NCBI GenBank assembly: GCA_019459185.1
Contig: JAIBEO010000184.1
Location: 1 to 49,253 of the forward strand
Origin: Rhizobium sp.
GTDB lineage: Bacteria; Pseudomonadota; Gammaproteobacteria; Xanthomonadales; Xanthomonadaceae
Length of the DNA: 49,253 nt
Direction of reading: 5' to 3'
Shown here: positions 18,632 through 31,557 of the stretch, piece after piece
Layout: every line of letters begins with the position of its first letter
Position numbering within the stretch: position 1 is the stretch's first letter
The notes under the pieces: model-generated
The model's input: only the letters and a program-made list of their open reading frames with translations
Told to the model about the DNA's origin: nothing
The model's database searches: none
Program-made: the position numbers and the translations under genes

Positions 18632-20167
18632 TTACAGCTTGGTGGCGGCGAGCTGGGTCAGCAGCTGCGCGATCGGTGCTTCCATGAGGTCGGTCAAGGG
18701 CTTCGGGTACACGCCCAGGGCCAGCGTGCCGATCGCGAACACGCCCAGCACCAGCGCTTCGCGGCCGTTGATGTCGGTGAGCTCGGCGACATGGTGGTTG
18801 GCGACGTCGCCGAACACGACGCGCTTGACCATCCAAAGGGTGTAGGCCGCGCCGAGGATGAGCGTGAAGCCGGCGCCGAAGGCGACCCAGGCGTTGTACT
18901 GGAAGGACGCCAGGATGACCATGAACTCGCCCACGAAACCCGACGTGCCCGGCAGGCCGGCGTTGGCCATGGCGAAGAACACGAAGAAGGCGGCGAACCA
19001 CGGCATGGTGTTCACCACGCCGCCGTAGTCGCGGATCATGCGGCTGTGCATGCGGTCGTAGACCACGCCCACGCACGAGAACATGGCGCCCGAGACGAAG
19101 CCGTGCGAGATCATCTGCACCATCGCGCCCTGCAGGCCCAGCTGCGCGGCATCGGTATTGCCCAGCTCGCGCACCAGCGCGAACACGATGAAGCTACCCA
19201 GGGTGACGAAGCCCATGTGCGCGATCGACGAGTACGCGATCAGCTTCTTCATGTCCTCCTGCACCAGCGCCACCAGGCCGATGTAGACCACGGCCGCCAG
19301 CGACAGCGCGATCACCAGCCAGGCCCACTCCTGACCCGCGTCCGGCACGATCGGCAGGGTGAAGCGCAGGAAGCCGTAGCCACCGATCTTGAGCATGATG
19401 GCGGCCAGCACCACCGAGCCGCCCGTGGGCGCCTCGACGTGCGCGTCCGGCAGCCAGGTGTGCACCGGGAACATCGGCACCTTCACCGCGAAGGCGGCCA
19501 GGAAGGCGAAGAACAGCCACATCTGCTCGGTGGCGCTGAGCTTGAGCTGGTAGAGGTCGGCCAGCTGGAAGCTGGCGCCGCCCTCGAGGCGCTCGCCCGA
19601 GACGATGTACAGGTAGACCAGGCCCACCAGCATCAGCACCGAGCCGAGGAAGGTGTAGAGGAAGAACTTCAGCGAGGCGTACACGCGCTTCGGGCCGCCC
19701 CAGACGCCGATGATGATGAACATCGGGATCAGCATGGCCTCGAAGAACACGTAGAACAGGATGGCATCGAGCGCGCAGAAGACGCCCACCATCATGCCCT
19801 CGAGCACCAGGAAGGCGGCGAAGTACTGGTGCGCGCGGCGCTCGACCGAGACCCAGGAACCCACCAGCACCAGCACGGTCGTCAGCGTGGTCAGCGCGAT
19901 CAGCGCGATCGACAGGCCGTCCACGCCCAGGTGGTAGCGGATGTCGAAGCTGGGGATCCAGGCGCGGTCCTCGACGAAGCGCATCGCCGGGGAGGCGTAG
20001 TCGTGGCCGGCAAACAGCAGCACGCTGAGCGCCAGGGTGGCCACCGCCACCAGCAGGGCGAACATCTTCGCCTGGTTCGCACGCGCGTCGCCGAAGGCCA
20101 GCGTGGCCAGGCCGCCGAGGATCGGCAGCCAGACCAGGACGCTCAACAGGGGCCAGGAGGATTGCAT
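18632..20167 (-). CDS. nuoM: NADH-quinone oxidoreductase subunit M
   Basis: A 511-aa antiporter-like membrane subunit of complex I. Diagnostic words are VDGLSIALIALTTLTT, EAMLIPMFIIIGVWGG with the pumping-channel Glu, PVHTWLPDAHVEAPTGGSV and SSIAHMGFVTLG. It sits between nuoL and nuoN with gaps of 19 and 10 bp. Confidence 0.98.
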   Translation of the reverse strand: MQSSWPLLSVLVWLPILGGLATLAFGDARANQAKMFALLVAVATLALSVLLFAGHDYASPAMRFVEDRAWIPSFDIRYHLGVDGLSIALIALTTLTTVLVLVGSWVSVERRAHQYFAAFLVLEGMMVGVFCALDAILFYVFFEAMLIPMFIIIGVWGGPKRVYASLKFFLYTFLGSVLMLVGLVYLYIVSGERLEGGASFQLADLYQLKLSATEQMWLFFAFLAAFAVKVPMFPVHTWLPDAHVEAPTGGSVVLAAIMLKIGGYGFLRFTLPIVPDAGQEWAWLVIALSLAAVVYIGLVALVQEDMKKLIAYSSIAHMGFVTLGSFIVFALVRELGNTDAAQLGLQGAMVQMISHGFVSGAMFSCVGVVYDRMHSRMIRDYGGVVNTMPWFAAFFVFFAMANAGLPGTSGFVGEFMVILASFQYNAWVAFGAGFTLILGAAYTLWMVKRVVFGDVANHHVAELTDINGREALVLGVFAIGTLALGVYPKPLTDLMEAPIAQLLTQLAATKL

Positions 20168-20186
20168 CAGGGCTTCCTTGTCAGTC

Positions 20187-22283
20187 TCAGGCGCCGACGA
20201 CCTTGACCAGCACCGCCAGGAGGACGATGAGGCCGAGGATCATGGCGAAGGCATAGTTGTATAGGCGACCGGTCTGGAGCTGGCGCACGATGCCGGCGAC
20301 GCGGTCCACCAGGGTGGCGGAGCCGTTCACCAGCAGGCCGTCGATCAGGCCGGCGTCGGCCTTCTTCCAGGAGAATTTGCCGAGCTTGATGGCGCCGCCC
20401 GCGAAGCCCTTGATCCACAGGTCGTCGAAGCCGTACTTGTTCTCGAGGATGCGGATCGGCAGCGCGAACAGCTTCGCGGCGCGGTCCGCGACCGAAGGCT
20501 TGAACAGGTAGATGAAGGTGGCGAGCGCGAAGCCGCCCAGCGCCAGCCAGAAGGCCGGCATGGTCATGCCGTGGAGGGCGAAGGCGACCGGCCCCTTGAA
20601 CTCCTCGGCCCAGGCCAGCATCGCGTCGTGCTGGGGCAGCACTTCGATGGCGCCGCGGAAGAAGTCGCCGCCAAGCATCGGGCCCACGGTGAAGTAGCCG
20701 ATGAAGAGGGACGGGATGGCAAGCAGGATCAGCGGCACCGTCACCACCCAGGGCGACTCGTGCGGCTCGACCGGGCCGTGGTGGCCATGGCCGTGGTCGT
20801 CGCCGTGGGCGTCATGGTGCGCGTCGCCGTGGTGCTCGTCGTGGGGCGCCTCGCGGAAGCGTTCCTTGCCGTGGAAGGTGAGGTACAGCAGGCGGAAGCT
20901 GTAAAAGCTGGTGACGAACACGCCCGCCAGCACCGCCCAGTAGCCGTATTGCGCCACAAAGCCGCCATTGGCGTGGGCGTTGTGCGCCGCCGCCTCGATG
21001 ATGGTGTCCTTCGAGTAGAAGCCCGACAGGAAGGGCGTGCCCACCAGCGCCAGCGTGCCAATGAGGCTGGTCCAGTAGGTGATGGGCATGTACTTGCGCA
21101 GGCCGCCCATCTTGCGCATGTCCTGCTCGTGGTGCATGCCGATGATCACCGAGCCCGCCGCCAGGAACAGCAGCGCCTTGAAGAAGGCATGGGTCATCAG
21201 GTGGAACACCGCCGCCGAGTAGGCCGACACGCCCAGCGCGACGGTCATGTAGCCCAGCTGCGAGAGCGTGGAGTACGCCACGACGCGCTTGATGTCGTTC
21301 TGGATGATGCCGATCAGGCCGGTGAAGAAGGCCGTGGTGGCGCCAATGAACAGCACGAACGCCAGCGCGGCCTCGCTCTGCTCGAACAGCGGCGACATGC
21401 GGGCCACCATGAAGATGCCCGCGGTCACCATGGTGGCGGCGTGGATCAGGGCCGAGATCGGGGTCGGGCCTTCCATGGAATCCGGCAGCCAGACGTGCAG
21501 CGGCACCTGCGCCGACTTGCCCATGGCGCCGATGAACAGGCAGATGCAGATGAAGCTGATCACCTCGACCTGCACCGGGCCCGAGAGCACGTCGTAGCTC
21601 CAGCCGCCGAAACCGATCTTGCCCGACCACAGGGTGAAGGTGGCATTGAGGTCGGCGTTGGCCGCGTGGGTGAAGGCGGTGGCGTAGTCGAGCGTGCCGA
21701 TCCAGGCCAGCACGCCGGCGATGCCGAGCAGGAAGCCGAAGTCGCCGACGCGGTTGACCAGGAAGGCCTTGAGGTTGGCGAAGATGGCGGTCGGGCGCTT
21801 GTACCAGAAGCCGATCAGCAGGTAGGACACCAGGCCCACCGCTTCCCAGCCGAAGAACAGCTGCAGGAAGTTGTTGCTCATCACCAGCATCAGCATGCTG
21901 AAGGTGAACAGCGAGATGTAGCTGAAGAAGCGCTGGTAGCCCGGGTCTTCCTCCATGTAGCCGATGGTGTAGACATGCACCAGCAGCGACACGAAGGTGA
22001 CCACGACCATCATCATGGCCGTGAGCTTGTCGACCATGAAGCCCACGTGCGCCGAGTACCCGCCCACCTGGAAGAAGGTGTAGACGTTCTCGTTGAACGG
22101 CGCGGCGCACTGGGACAGGAACTGCCAGAGCACGTGCAGCGACAGCGCGCAGCTCACCGCCACGCCCAGGATGGTCACCCAGTGCGCGCCGGCGCGGCCC
22201 ACCTGCTTCCCGAACAGGCCGGCGACGATGGAACCCACCAGCGGCGCCAGGGCGATGACCAACAGGATGTTCATCTGGATCAT
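20187..22283 (-). CDS. nuoL: NADH-quinone oxidoreductase subunit L
   Basis: 698 aa, the largest antiporter-like subunit, with the long lateral C-terminal helix region of complex I. VDKLTAMMMVVVTFVSLLVH, LPDSMEGPTPISALIHAATM (the conserved quinone-module-distal channel block) and STLSQLGYM are visible. A histidine/aspartate-rich loop (HDEHHGDAHHDAHGDDHGHG) lies in the C-terminal third, a common lineage-specific insertion that could bind metal incidentally. Start ATG at 22283; a second in-frame ATG three codons later is equally possible. Confidence 0.98.
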   Translation of the reverse strand: MIQMNILLVIALAPLVGSIVAGLFGKQVGRAGAHWVTILGVAVSCALSLHVLWQFLSQCAAPFNENVYTFFQVGGYSAHVGFMVDKLTAMMMVVVTFVSLLVHVYTIGYMEEDPGYQRFFSYISLFTFSMLMLVMSNNFLQLFFGWEAVGLVSYLLIGFWYKRPTAIFANLKAFLVNRVGDFGFLLGIAGVLAWIGTLDYATAFTHAANADLNATFTLWSGKIGFGGWSYDVLSGPVQVEVISFICICLFIGAMGKSAQVPLHVWLPDSMEGPTPISALIHAATMVTAGIFMVARMSPLFEQSEAALAFVLFIGATTAFFTGLIGIIQNDIKRVVAYSTLSQLGYMTVALGVSAYSAAVFHLMTHAFFKALLFLAAGSVIIGMHHEQDMRKMGGLRKYMPITYWTSLIGTLALVGTPFLSGFYSKDTIIEAAAHNAHANGGFVAQYGYWAVLAGVFVTSFYSFRLLYLTFHGKERFREAPHDEHHGDAHHDAHGDDHGHGHHGPVEPHESPWVVTVPLILLAIPSLFIGYFTVGPMLGGDFFRGAIEVLPQHDAMLAWAEEFKGPVAFALHGMTMPAFWLALGGFALATFIYLFKPSVADRAAKLFALPIRILENKYGFDDLWIKGFAGGAIKLGKFSWKKADAGLIDGLLVNGSATLVDRVAGIVRQLQTGRLYNYAFAMILGLIVLLAVLVKVVGA

Positions 22284-22290
22284 CGCGCGC

Positions 22291-22596
22291 TCAGCCCTTC
22301 AGCGAATCGAGTTCGGCGACGTTGATGGTCCGCCGGTTGCGGAACAGCGTCACCAGGATGGCCAGGCCGATGGCGGCCTCGGCGGCGGCCACGGTCAGGA
22401 TGAAGAAGACGAAGATCTGGCCGTCGACGTCGCCCAGGAAGCGCGAGAAGGCCACGAAGTTGATGTTCACCGAGAGCAGCATCAGCTCGATGCACATCAG
22501 CAGGATGATGACGTTCTTGCGGTTGATGAAGATGCCGGCGACCGACAGGCAGAACAGCACCGCGGCGAGCGCGAGGTAATGGCCGAGCGTGATCAC
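22291..22596 (-). CDS. nuoK: NADH-quinone oxidoreductase subunit K
   Basis: A 101-aa membrane subunit with three helices. It contains the [18 protein letters not shown] segment with the conserved membrane Glu and the C-terminal [20 protein letters not shown] block. The start is a GTG at 22596, overlapping the nuoJ stop by four bases. Confidence 0.97.
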   Translation of the reverse strand: MITLGHYLALAAVLFCLSVAGIFINRKNVIILLMCIELMLLSVNINFVAFSRFLGDVDGQIFVFFILTVAAAEAAIGLAILVTLFRNRRTINVAELDSLKG

Positions 22597-23210
22597 GGGT
22601 TGCCCTCCTGGCGCGGTTCCGCCTGGACCTTGACCAGGCGCACGCGGTCTTCGCGGCGCACGGCGACCTGGCGCGACGGGTCCTGGTGCTTGGTGCCTTC
22701 ACGGCGGCGCAGGGTCAGCATCACCGCCACCACCAGGGCCACGGTCAGGATGACCGCGGCGGTCTCGAACGGAAGGATGTACTTGCTGAACAGCGTCTCG
22801 CCGATCCACTGCAGGTTGGTCTTGCCCAGCGCGGCGGCCGGGTCGGTGGCCGACAGTCCCACCTCGAAGCGCTTGCCGCCGATCAGCATCACCATCTCGG
22901 CAGCCATCACCACCACCACGGCGCCGGTGAGCGGCAGGTAGCGCACGAAGCCCTCGCGCAGCGGCGCGGTGTTGATGTCGAGCATCATCACCACGAACAG
23001 GAACAGCACCATCACCGCGCCGATGTAGACCAGCACCAGCACCACGCCGAGGAACTCGGCCTGGAGCAGCAGCCACAGGCAGGCGGCGGAGAAGAAGGTC
23101 AGCACCAGGCTGAGCACGGCATGGACCGGGTTGCGGGCCAGGATGACGCCCAGCGCGGCCAGCACGGTCACCGAGGCGAAGGCCCAGAAGGCGGCGAGTT
23201 CGTAAGTCAT
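22593..23210 (-). CDS. nuoJ: NADH-quinone oxidoreductase subunit J
   Basis: A 205-aa five-helix subunit. It shows [20 protein letters not shown], the pi-bulge-type helix [20 protein letters not shown] and MLDIN. The C-terminal tail after residue ~170 is charged and variable. Start ATG at 23210, 21 bp after nuoI. Confidence 0.97.
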   Translation of the reverse strand: MTYELAAFWAFASVTVLAALGVILARNPVHAVLSLVLTFFSAACLWLLLQAEFLGVVLVLVYIGAVMVLFLFVVMMLDINTAPLREGFVRYLPLTGAVVVVMAAEMVMLIGGKRFEVGLSATDPAAALGKTNLQWIGETLFSKYILPFETAAVILTVALVVAVMLTLRRREGTKHQDPSRQVAVRREDRVRLVKVQAEPRQEGNP

Positions 23211-23231
23211 GTCAGTCCTTGTCCCCTGCCC

Positions 23232-23720
23232 TCACCGGAACGCCGCGTCGGCGGACCGGCGCTGCGCGATCTCGTCCTCGAGGCGGTCGCCGAGGGCCAG
23301 CAGCTGCGGCTTGGTGACGATGTTCTCGCCGCGCTTCTCGAAGTGGTACTCGTGGATGTGGGTCTCGACGATGGAGTCGACCGGGCAGCTCTCCTCGCAG
23401 AAGCCGCAGAAGATGCACTTGAACAGGTCGATGTCGTAGCGCGTGGTGCGGCGCGAACCATCGGCGCGCGGCTCCGAGTCGATGGTGATGGCCAGCGCCG
23501 GGCAGACCGCCTCGCACAGCTTGCAGGCGATGCAGCGCTCTTCCCCGTTCGGGTAGCGGCGCAGCGCGTGCAGGCCGCGGAAGCGCGGCGACTGCGGGGT
23601 CTTCTCGAACGGGTAGTTGAGCGTGTACTTGGGTTTGAACATGTAGCCCAGGGTCAGCTTCATGCCGGCCAGGAGCTCCAGCAGCATGAGGCTCTTGAGG
23701 TAGTTGGCGATGCGGTTCAT
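23232..23720 (-). CDS. nuoI: NADH-quinone oxidoreductase subunit I (two 4Fe-4S clusters)
   Basis: A 162-aa peripheral-arm ferredoxin-like subunit. Two complete CxxCxxCxxxCP motifs are present: Cys63/66/69/73 ([12 protein letters not shown]) and Cys102/105/108/112 ([12 protein letters not shown]). They hold clusters N6a and N6b, which pass electrons to NuoB. It lies 7 bp after nuoH. Confidence 0.98.
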   Translation of the reverse strand: MNRIANYLKSLMLLELLAGMKLTLGYMFKPKYTLNYPFEKTPQSPRFRGLHALRRYPNGEERCIACKLCEAVCPALAITIDSEPRADGSRRTTRYDIDLFKCIFCGFCEESCPVDSIVETHIHEYHFEKRGENIVTKPQLLALGDRLEDEIAQRRSADAAFR

Positions 23721-23727
23721 GGCTTCC

Positions 23728-24786
23728 TCAGGCGCCCAGCGTGAACCATTCGTTGTAGGCCATGATGGCCGTCACGAAGATCCAGAAGATCGTGATGGGG
23801 ATGAACACCTTCCAGCCCAGGCGCATGATCTGGTCGTAGCGATAGCGCGGGAAGGTGGCGCGGAACCACAGGAAGCTGAAGGCGAAGAACAGGAACTTGG
23901 CCGCCAGCCACCACCAGCCCGGCTCGCCCAGGAAGCCCCACGAAGCCGGGAACGGCGACAGCCAGCCGCCCAGGAACAGCACGGCGGTCAGGAAGCTCAC
24001 CAGCATCATGTTGGCGTATTCGGCCAGGAAGAAGATGGCGAAGGCCGAACCGGAGTACTCGACGTGGAAGCCCGCCACGATTTCCGACTCGCCCTCGGCG
24101 ACGTCGAAGGGCGCGCGGTTGGTTTCGGCCACGCCGGAGATGAAGTAGATGATGAATAGCGGGAAGAGCGGGATGAAGAACCACTCGAGCAGGCCGCCGT
24201 TGCCGGCCTGGGCCATCACGATCTCGCTCAGGTTCATCGTGCCCGCGGCCACCAGCACGCCCACCAGGGCGAAGCCCATGGCGATTTCGTAGCTGATCAC
24301 CTGCGCCGCCGAACGCAGCGCGCCCAGCACCGCGTACTTCGAGTTCGAGGCCCAACCGCCGACGATGATGCCGTACACGCCCATCGAAGTCAGGGCCAGC
24401 AGCACCAGCAGGCCGGCGTTGACGTCGGCCAGCACCACGCCGTCGTCGAACGGGATCACCGCCCACGCGGCCAGCGCCGGGGCCAGCGCCAGCAGCGGCG
24501 CCAGCCGGAACAGCAGCGGGCTGGCGTTGGTCGGGACCACCAGCTCCTTGAACAGCATCTTGAACACGTCGGCGAAGGCCTGGATGAAGCCGATGCCCAT
24601 GAAGCCGCCGATGAACTGCGGCCCGTGGCGCACGTGCATCCAGCCGATCACCTTGCGCTCGGCCAGCGTGTAGAAGGCCACGCCCACGACCACCGGCAGG
24701 GTGATCATGAGGATCTTGACCAGGGTCCAGACGACCAGGCCGATGTCGCCAAAGGCCAGGAAGAATTCGCGGATCGGGTCGATCAT
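23728..24786 (-). CDS. nuoH: NADH-quinone oxidoreductase subunit H
   Basis: A 352-aa membrane subunit that forms the quinone entry with NuoB and NuoD. It contains the [14 protein letters not shown] loop, [22 protein letters not shown] (given here as [20 protein letters not shown]) and the [18 protein letters not shown] end. The nuoG stop lies 2 bp upstream of its ATG. Confidence 0.98.
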   Translation of the reverse strand: MIDPIREFFLAFGDIGLVVWTLVKILMITLPVVVGVAFYTLAERKVIGWMHVRHGPQFIGGFMGIGFIQAFADVFKMLFKELVVPTNASPLLFRLAPLLALAPALAAWAVIPFDDGVVLADVNAGLLVLLALTSMGVYGIIVGGWASNSKYAVLGALRSAAQVISYEIAMGFALVGVLVAAGTMNLSEIVMAQAGNGGLLEWFFIPLFPLFIIYFISGVAETNRAPFDVAEGESEIVAGFHVEYSGSAFAIFFLAEYANMMLVSFLTAVLFLGGWLSPFPASWGFLGEPGWWWLAAKFLFFAFSFLWFRATFPRYRYDQIMRLGWKVFIPITIFWIFVTAIMAYNEWFTLGA

Positions 24787-24788
24787 GG

Positions 24789-27085
24789 TCAGGCTCCCAC
24801 CACCGCGAGCCGGGCCGAAGGCGCGATCGGCGCCGTGGCCTCGTAGCTGTTTTCGACCCAGGCGGCGCCCTTGGCGACGCGGGCGCTGATGGCGACCGGC
24901 AGCACGGCGTTGCCGTGGCCGTCGCCGAGCTTGGCCATGGCCCCCTCGGACAGGCCGCGCGCCAGCGCGTCTTCCGGATGCAGCACCAGGCGCGCGCCCA
25001 CCGTCAGCGGATGCGCATTGAGCGCGGCAGAACGGCGCAGGACGGCGTCACCGCGGTAAATCGGCGTGCTGTCGATGCGCTCCAGGCCCGGCTCGGCCTT
25101 CGGCGCGACGGCCAGGCCGGTGCCGGCGACGGGCGCCTGCGGCTGCAGCCCGGCGCGCAGGCCGGCGAGGTCGGTAAAGGCGAAACCCGGCAGGCCGAGC
25201 TGGCCACCGAGGGCGCGCAGCACGCGCCATCCGGCGCGGGCGTCGCCCGGCAGCTTGGCGCCGGCCTGGGTGGACTGGTCGGACCCGTCGAGGTTGGTCA
25301 GCGTGGCTTCGGTCTCGGGCAGCAGGCCGATGGGCAGGATCACCTGGGCCAGCTTCTTCAGGTCTTCGCTGGCGTAGGCCGCGAAAGCCACGACCTTGGC
25401 GCCGGCCAGGGACTTGAGCGCCTGGGCGCCGTGCGCGAAGTCGTACTGCGGCTCGATGCCGTAGAGCAGGTAGGCCGACAGCGGCTGGGCCAGCATGGCG
25501 CCGGCGTCCTTGCCCTGCCCCTGCGGGCGCAGGCCGTGGCGCGCCAGGCCCAGGGCGTTGGCGCCCTGCGGGATGCGGTTCACGCGGGCGTCGGTGGCAC
25601 CGGCCAGGGCTCGCGCGGTGGCGCGAAGCCAGGAGGCCTGCGGGTGGTTCTCGGCCATCTCGCCCAGCAAGATGACGGCCTGGCCGCCCTTCTGCAGGGC
25701 CTCGGCCATGGCCTTGGCGGCCTCGAAAGCCTCGGCGGGCACGCCGCCCGGCGGCGTGGCGCCGGCGGCCTGGGCCACCGCGGCCAGCGCGCCCGGCAGC
25801 AGCGACGGCGCGACCACGCGCTTGCCGGCAACCGGGAAGGTGAAGTCGAAATCCACCGGGTTGATGGCGAACACCTTGGCGCCGCGCTTGCCGGCCTTGT
25901 GCAGGCGCTGGTGCAACAGCGGCACTTCGTGGCGCAGGTTGCAACCGACCAGCAGCACGGCGTCGGCGTTCTCGAGCTCGGCGGCCGGCAGCTCGAACGG
26001 TTCGGCGAAGGCCGCGTCGGCGAAGTCGGTGGCGCGCAGGCGGTGGTCGACGTTGCCGGTGCCCAGGCCCTTCGCCAGGGCGGCCAGCAGCGCGCCTTCC
26101 TCATTAGAAGTGGCCGGGTGGGCCAGCACGCCGAGCGATTCGCCGGCGTCCTTGAGCAGCTTGCCGGCCAGCGCCAGCGCCTCGTCCCACGAGGCCTCGC
26201 GCCAGGCGTCGCCCTCGCGCACCAGCGGGCGGCTGGCGCGGTCGGCGGCCTGCAGGCCCTGGTGCGAATAGCGGTCGCGGTCCGACAGCCAGCACTCATT
26301 CACGGCTTCGTTGTCGCGCGGCACGGTGCGCAGCACTTCGCCGCGGCGGGCGTGCAGGAACAGGTTCGAGCCGAGCGCGTCGTGGTAACCGACGGACTCG
26401 CGCGCCACCAGCTCCCAGGCGCGGGCGCGGAAGCGGAATACCTTGTTGGTCAGCGCGCCGACCGGGCAGACGTCGATGACGTTGCCCGAGAGTTCGGTCA
26501 TCAGCGGCTTGCCGTCGTAGGTGCCGATCTGCAGGCGCTCGCCGCGGTTCATGCCGCCCAGCTCGAAGGTGCCGGCCACGTCCGCGGTGAAGCGGATGCA
26601 GCGCGTGCACTGGATGCAGCGGGTCATGTCGGTGGCGACCAGCGAGCCCAGGTCTTCGTCGGGCACCACGCGCTTGCGGTCGACGTAGCGCGACACCGAG
26701 CGGCCGTAGCCCATGGACACGTCCTGCAGCTCGCACTCGCCGCCCTGGTCGCAGATGGGGCAATCCAGCGGGTGGTTGATGAGCAGGAATTCCATGACGT
26801 TGCGCTGCGCGTCGAGCGCGCGCTTGGTCTGGGTGGTGACCTTCATGCCTTCCATCACCGGCGTGGCGCAGGCGGGCGCGGGCTTGGGCATCTTCTCCAC
26901 GTCCACCAGGCACATGCGGCAGTTGGCCGCGATGGGCAGCTTCTCGTGGTAGCAGAAGCGCGGGATGGCGATGCCGGCCTTGTCGGCGGCCTGGATGATC
27001 ATCGAACCCTTCGGCGCCTGCAGGGTCTTGCCGTCGATTTCGATGTTCACCACGTCCGGCGCGGTGGTGTTGGTGGGCTGGGCGC

Positions 27086-27089
<4 letters not shown>
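24789..27089 (-). CDS. nuoG: NADH-quinone oxidoreductase subunit G
   Basis: 766 aa, shorter than the ~900-aa enterobacterial form but usual for this lineage. It has a 2Fe-2S set at Cys46/57/60/74, the His106-Cys110/113/119 site of cluster N5, and a 4Fe-4S set at Cys158/161/164/208 (CIQCTRC...VCPVGAL). A molybdopterin-oxidoreductase-like fold without cofactor residues follows. ATG at 27089 overlaps the nuoF stop by four bases (ATGA). A longer frame that reaches into nuoF is only an open shadow. Confidence 0.97.
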
Positions 27090-28453
<1,364 letters not shown>

Positions 28454-28461
28454 CGCCTCGA

Positions 28462-28989
28462 TCACTCCAGTCCGTCGAGCAGCTTGTCCACCTGCTCGGT
28501 GGTCAGCTTCTCGTGGTAATGCCCGTCGATCAGCATCACGGGCGCGGCGGCGCAGGCGGCCACGCACTCTTCCTCGACCTTCAGGAAGATGCGGCCGTCG
28601 GGCGTGCTTTCGCCGTGCTTGATGCCGAGCTTGCGCTCGCAGTGGCGCACCATGTCCTCGGCGCCATTGAGCCAGCAGCTGATGTTGGTGCAGATGGCGA
28701 CCTTGTGCCGGCCGACCGGCTGCAGGTCGAACATCGAATAGAAGGTGGCGACCTCGTAGGCCCACACCGGCGGGATGCCGAGGTACTTGGCGGTGGCGGC
28801 GATGATCTCGTCGCTCAGCCAGCCGCCGTTCTGCTCCTGCGCGGCCATCAGGCCCTGGATCACGGCAGAACGCTTGCGGTCCGGCGGGAACTTGGCGACC
28901 CAGTGGTCGATATGGGCGCGGGTGTCGTCGGTCAGCGCGACCAGGGGGTCGACGTTCTGGCAGGCGGCGAAGTTACCGGTGGCTTTCAT
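28462..28989 (-). CDS. nuoE: NADH-quinone oxidoreductase subunit E (2Fe-2S)
   Basis: A 175-aa thioredoxin-fold subunit with the N1a 2Fe-2S cluster ligands Cys100, Cys105, Cys142 and Cys146 (ICTNISC and ECVAAC). The preceding [15 protein letters not shown] segment is typical. It is 14 bp downstream of nuoD. Confidence 0.97.
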   Translation of the reverse strand: MKATGNFAACQNVDPLVALTDDTRAHIDHWVAKFPPDRKRSAVIQGLMAAQEQNGGWLSDEIIAATAKYLGIPPVWAYEVATFYSMFDLQPVGRHKVAICTNISCWLNGAEDMVRHCERKLGIKHGESTPDGRIFLKVEEECVAACAAAPVMLIDGHYHEKLTTEQVDKLLDGLE

Positions 28990-29003
28990 CGGTCAGGCAA
29001 TCC

Positions 29004-30260
29004 TTAGCGATCGATTTCGCCGAAGACGACGTCGTAGGTGCCGATCATGGCGACGACGTCAGGCAGCATGTGGCCGCGCACGATCGCGTCCATGGACGAG
29101 AGGTGGGCGAAGCCGGGCGCGCGCAGCTTGAGGCGGAAAGGCTTGTTGGCGCCGTCGGAGACGATGTAGGCGCCGAACTCGCCCTTCGGGGCCTCGACCG
29201 CGGCGTAGGCCTCGCCGGCCGGCACGCTGTAGCCTTCGGTGAAGAGCTTGAAGTGGTGGATCAGCGCTTCCATGTCGTCCTTCATCTCGGCGCGGCGCGG
29301 CGGCGCGACCTTGAAGTTGCGGACCATGACCGGGCCGGGGTTGGCCCGCAGCCACTGGACGCACTGCTTGATGATGCGGTTCGACTGGCGCATTTCCTCG
29401 ACGCGCACCAGGTAGCGGTCGTAGCAGTCGCCCTGCACGCCCACCGGGATGTCGAAGTCCACCTTGTCGTAGGCGGCATACGGCTGCTTCTTGCGCAGGT
29501 CCCAGGCCAGGCCGGAACCACGCAGCATCGGGCCGGTCATGCCCCAGGCCAGGGCCATGTCGGTGGGCACCACGCCGATGCCGACAGTGCGCTGCTTCCA
29601 GATGCGGTTGTCGGTGAGCAGGGTCTCGTACTCGTCGACGCGGCGCGGAAAGTCGTCGCAGAAGGCGTCGAGGAAGTCGAGCATGGAGCCTTCGCGCCAT
29701 TCGTTCACGCGCTTGAGCTCGGCGCCCTTGCGCCACGGCGACTCGCGGTACTTGGGCATGGTGTCCGGCAGGTCGCGCGCGACGCCGCCCGGGCGGTAAT
29801 AGGTGGCGTGCATGCGCGCGCCGGAGACCGCCTCGTAGCAGTCCATCAGCTCCTCGCGCTCGCGGAAGGCGTACAGGAACACCGCCATCGCGCCGAGGTC
29901 GAGGCCGTTCGAGCCGATCCACATCAGGTGGTTCAGGATGCGGGTGATCTCGTCGAACATCGTGCGGATGTACTGCGCGCGCTCCGGGGCCTCGATGCCC
30001 ATGAGCTTCTCGATGGCGCGCACGTAGGCGTGCTCGTTGCACATCATCGAGACGTAGTCGAGCCGGTCCATGTAACCGATGGACTGGTTGTAGGGCTTGG
30101 ACTCGGCCAGCTTCTCGGTGCCGCGGTGCAGCAGGCCCACGTGCGGGTCGGCGCGCTGAACCACTTCGCCGTCCATTTCCAGCACCAGGCGCAGCACGCC
30201 GTGCGCGGCCGGGTGCTGCGGGCCGAAGTTGAGGGTGTAGTTGCGGATTTCCTGGGTCAT
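29004..30260 (-). CDS. nuoD: NADH-quinone oxidoreductase subunit D
   Basis: A 418-aa 49-kDa-type subunit lining the quinone site. It contains [20 protein letters not shown], the [14 protein letters not shown] segment, YTYPGGV-equivalent [14 protein letters not shown] and the C-terminal [20 protein letters not shown]. It is separate from nuoC, unlike the fused enterobacterial gene. Confidence 0.98.
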   Translation of the reverse strand: MTQEIRNYTLNFGPQHPAAHGVLRLVLEMDGEVVQRADPHVGLLHRGTEKLAESKPYNQSIGYMDRLDYVSMMCNEHAYVRAIEKLMGIEAPERAQYIRTMFDEITRILNHLMWIGSNGLDLGAMAVFLYAFREREELMDCYEAVSGARMHATYYRPGGVARDLPDTMPKYRESPWRKGAELKRVNEWREGSMLDFLDAFCDDFPRRVDEYETLLTDNRIWKQRTVGIGVVPTDMALAWGMTGPMLRGSGLAWDLRKKQPYAAYDKVDFDIPVGVQGDCYDRYLVRVEEMRQSNRIIKQCVQWLRANPGPVMVRNFKVAPPRRAEMKDDMEALIHHFKLFTEGYSVPAGEAYAAVEAPKGEFGAYIVSDGANKPFRLKLRAPGFAHLSSMDAIVRGHMLPDVVAMIGTYDVVFGEIDR

Positions 30261-30266
30261 GGCCCG

Positions 30267-30986
30267 TCAGTCCTTGCTCGGCCGCTCGGTGGCGGCCTGC
30301 TGCCAGCGGGAGTCCTCGCGCACCACGCGCGGCACGCCGACGCGCGGCTCGATCGAAACCGGTTCGTAGACCACGCGCTTGCGCTCGGCGTCGTAGCGCA
30401 CCTCGACGTTGCCGGTCAGCGGGAAGTCCTTCCGGAACGGGTGGCCGACGAAACCGTAGTCAGTGAGGATGCGGCGCAGGTCCGGGTGGCCTTCGAACAC
30501 GATGCCGAACAGGTCGAAGCATTCGCGCTCGAACCAATTTGCCACGGGAAATACTTCGACAAGCGACGCGACGGTCGGCAGGCTGTTGTCCGCGGCAAAA
30601 CAACGGAGCCTGAGCCTTCGGTTGTGCCGCACCGACATCAGGTGCACCACCACGGCGAAGCGGCGCTCGGGGCCGTTGCCGCGCGGGCGGTTTTCCCAGT
30701 CGAAGCGGCCCGGGCCGGCGCCTTCGACGCCACGCGAGAAGCCCTCGGAGGACACGTCGGTGGTGTCCCACTCGTCCTCGCCGTAGCCCAGGTAGTCCAC
30801 GCCGCACAGGTCGATGAGCTGCTCGAAGCCCAGCTCGGCGTCGTCGCGCAGGATGCGCGCGGCCTCGTCCCAGGCATCGGGCGAGATCTCGACGGTGGTC
30901 TCGCCCAGCGCCTCATGCACGGACACCAGCTTGCCCTGCAGGCGCGCCTTCAGGCGCTCGGTGAAGCTCGTCGTCGGTTCGACCAT
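30267..30986 (-). CDS. nuoC: NADH-quinone oxidoreductase subunit C
   Basis: A 239-aa 30-kDa-type subunit. The diagnostic block is [24 protein letters not shown] ([37 protein letters not shown]). An acidic insertion around residues 70-100 ([14 protein letters not shown]) precedes the core domain. ATG at 30986; the frame upstream enters nuoB. The nuoD start is 6 bp after its stop. Confidence 0.97.
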   Translation of the reverse strand: MVEPTTSFTERLKARLQGKLVSVHEALGETTVEISPDAWDEAARILRDDAELGFEQLIDLCGVDYLGYGEDEWDTTDVSSEGFSRGVEGAGPGRFDWENRPRGNGPERRFAVVVHLMSVRHNRRLRLRCFAADNSLPTVASLVEVFPVANWFERECFDLFGIVFEGHPDLRRILTDYGFVGHPFRKDFPLTGNVEVRYDAERKRVVYEPVSIEPRVGVPRVVREDSRWQQAATERPSKD

Positions 30987-31002
30987 GGCGTCGGCTGGGT
31001 CC

Positions 31003-31557
31003 TTAGCGGGCGATGGTGTTGGTGCGGCGGATCTTCTTCTGCAGCTGCAGGATGCCGTACACGAGGGCTTCCGCCGTAGGCGGGCAACCCGGCACGTACA
31101 CGTCCACCGGCACCACGCGGTCGCAGCCGCGCACCACCGAATACGAATAGTGGTAGTAGCCGCCGCCGTTGGCGCAGCTGCCCATGGAAATGACCCACTT
31201 CGGGTCGGGCATCTGGTCATAGACCTTGCGCAGCGCAGGCGCCATCTTGTTGACCAGGGTGCCTGCGACGATCATCACGTCGGCCTGTCGCGGCGACGGG
31301 CGGAAGATGACGCCGTAGCGGTCCAGGTCGAGGCGCGAGGCGCCGGCGTGCATCATTTCGACCGCGCAGCAGGCCAGGCCGAAGGTGACCGGCCACATGG
31401 AGCCCGTGCGGGCCCAGTTGACCAGCGCGTCCACCGAGGTGGTCACGAAGCCGCGCTCGAGCAGCGGGTTGTCGCCTTCCGGACGCAGGATGTCGTCGAC
31501 CCGCCCTTCCGGGATCGGGTTGTGCATCACGTTCGAAACGGCCTGGATCACTCCCAT
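31003..31557 (-). CDS. nuoB: NADH-quinone oxidoreductase subunit B (cluster N2)
   Basis: A 184-aa subunit that carries the terminal 4Fe-4S cluster N2, ligated by the tandem Cys63-Cys64 ([11 protein letters not shown]), Cys128 (MGSCANGGG) and Cys158 (VPGCPPTAE). All four are intact. ATG at 31557 overlaps the nuoA stop by 10 bp; a longer frame upstream is the shadow of nuoA. Confidence 0.98.
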   Translation of the reverse strand: MGVIQAVSNVMHNPIPEGRVDDILRPEGDNPLLERGFVTTSVDALVNWARTGSMWPVTFGLACCAVEMMHAGASRLDLDRYGVIFRPSPRQADVMIVAGTLVNKMAPALRKVYDQMPDPKWVISMGSCANGGGYYHYSYSVVRGCDRVVPVDVYVPGCPPTAEALVYGILQLQKKIRRTNTIAR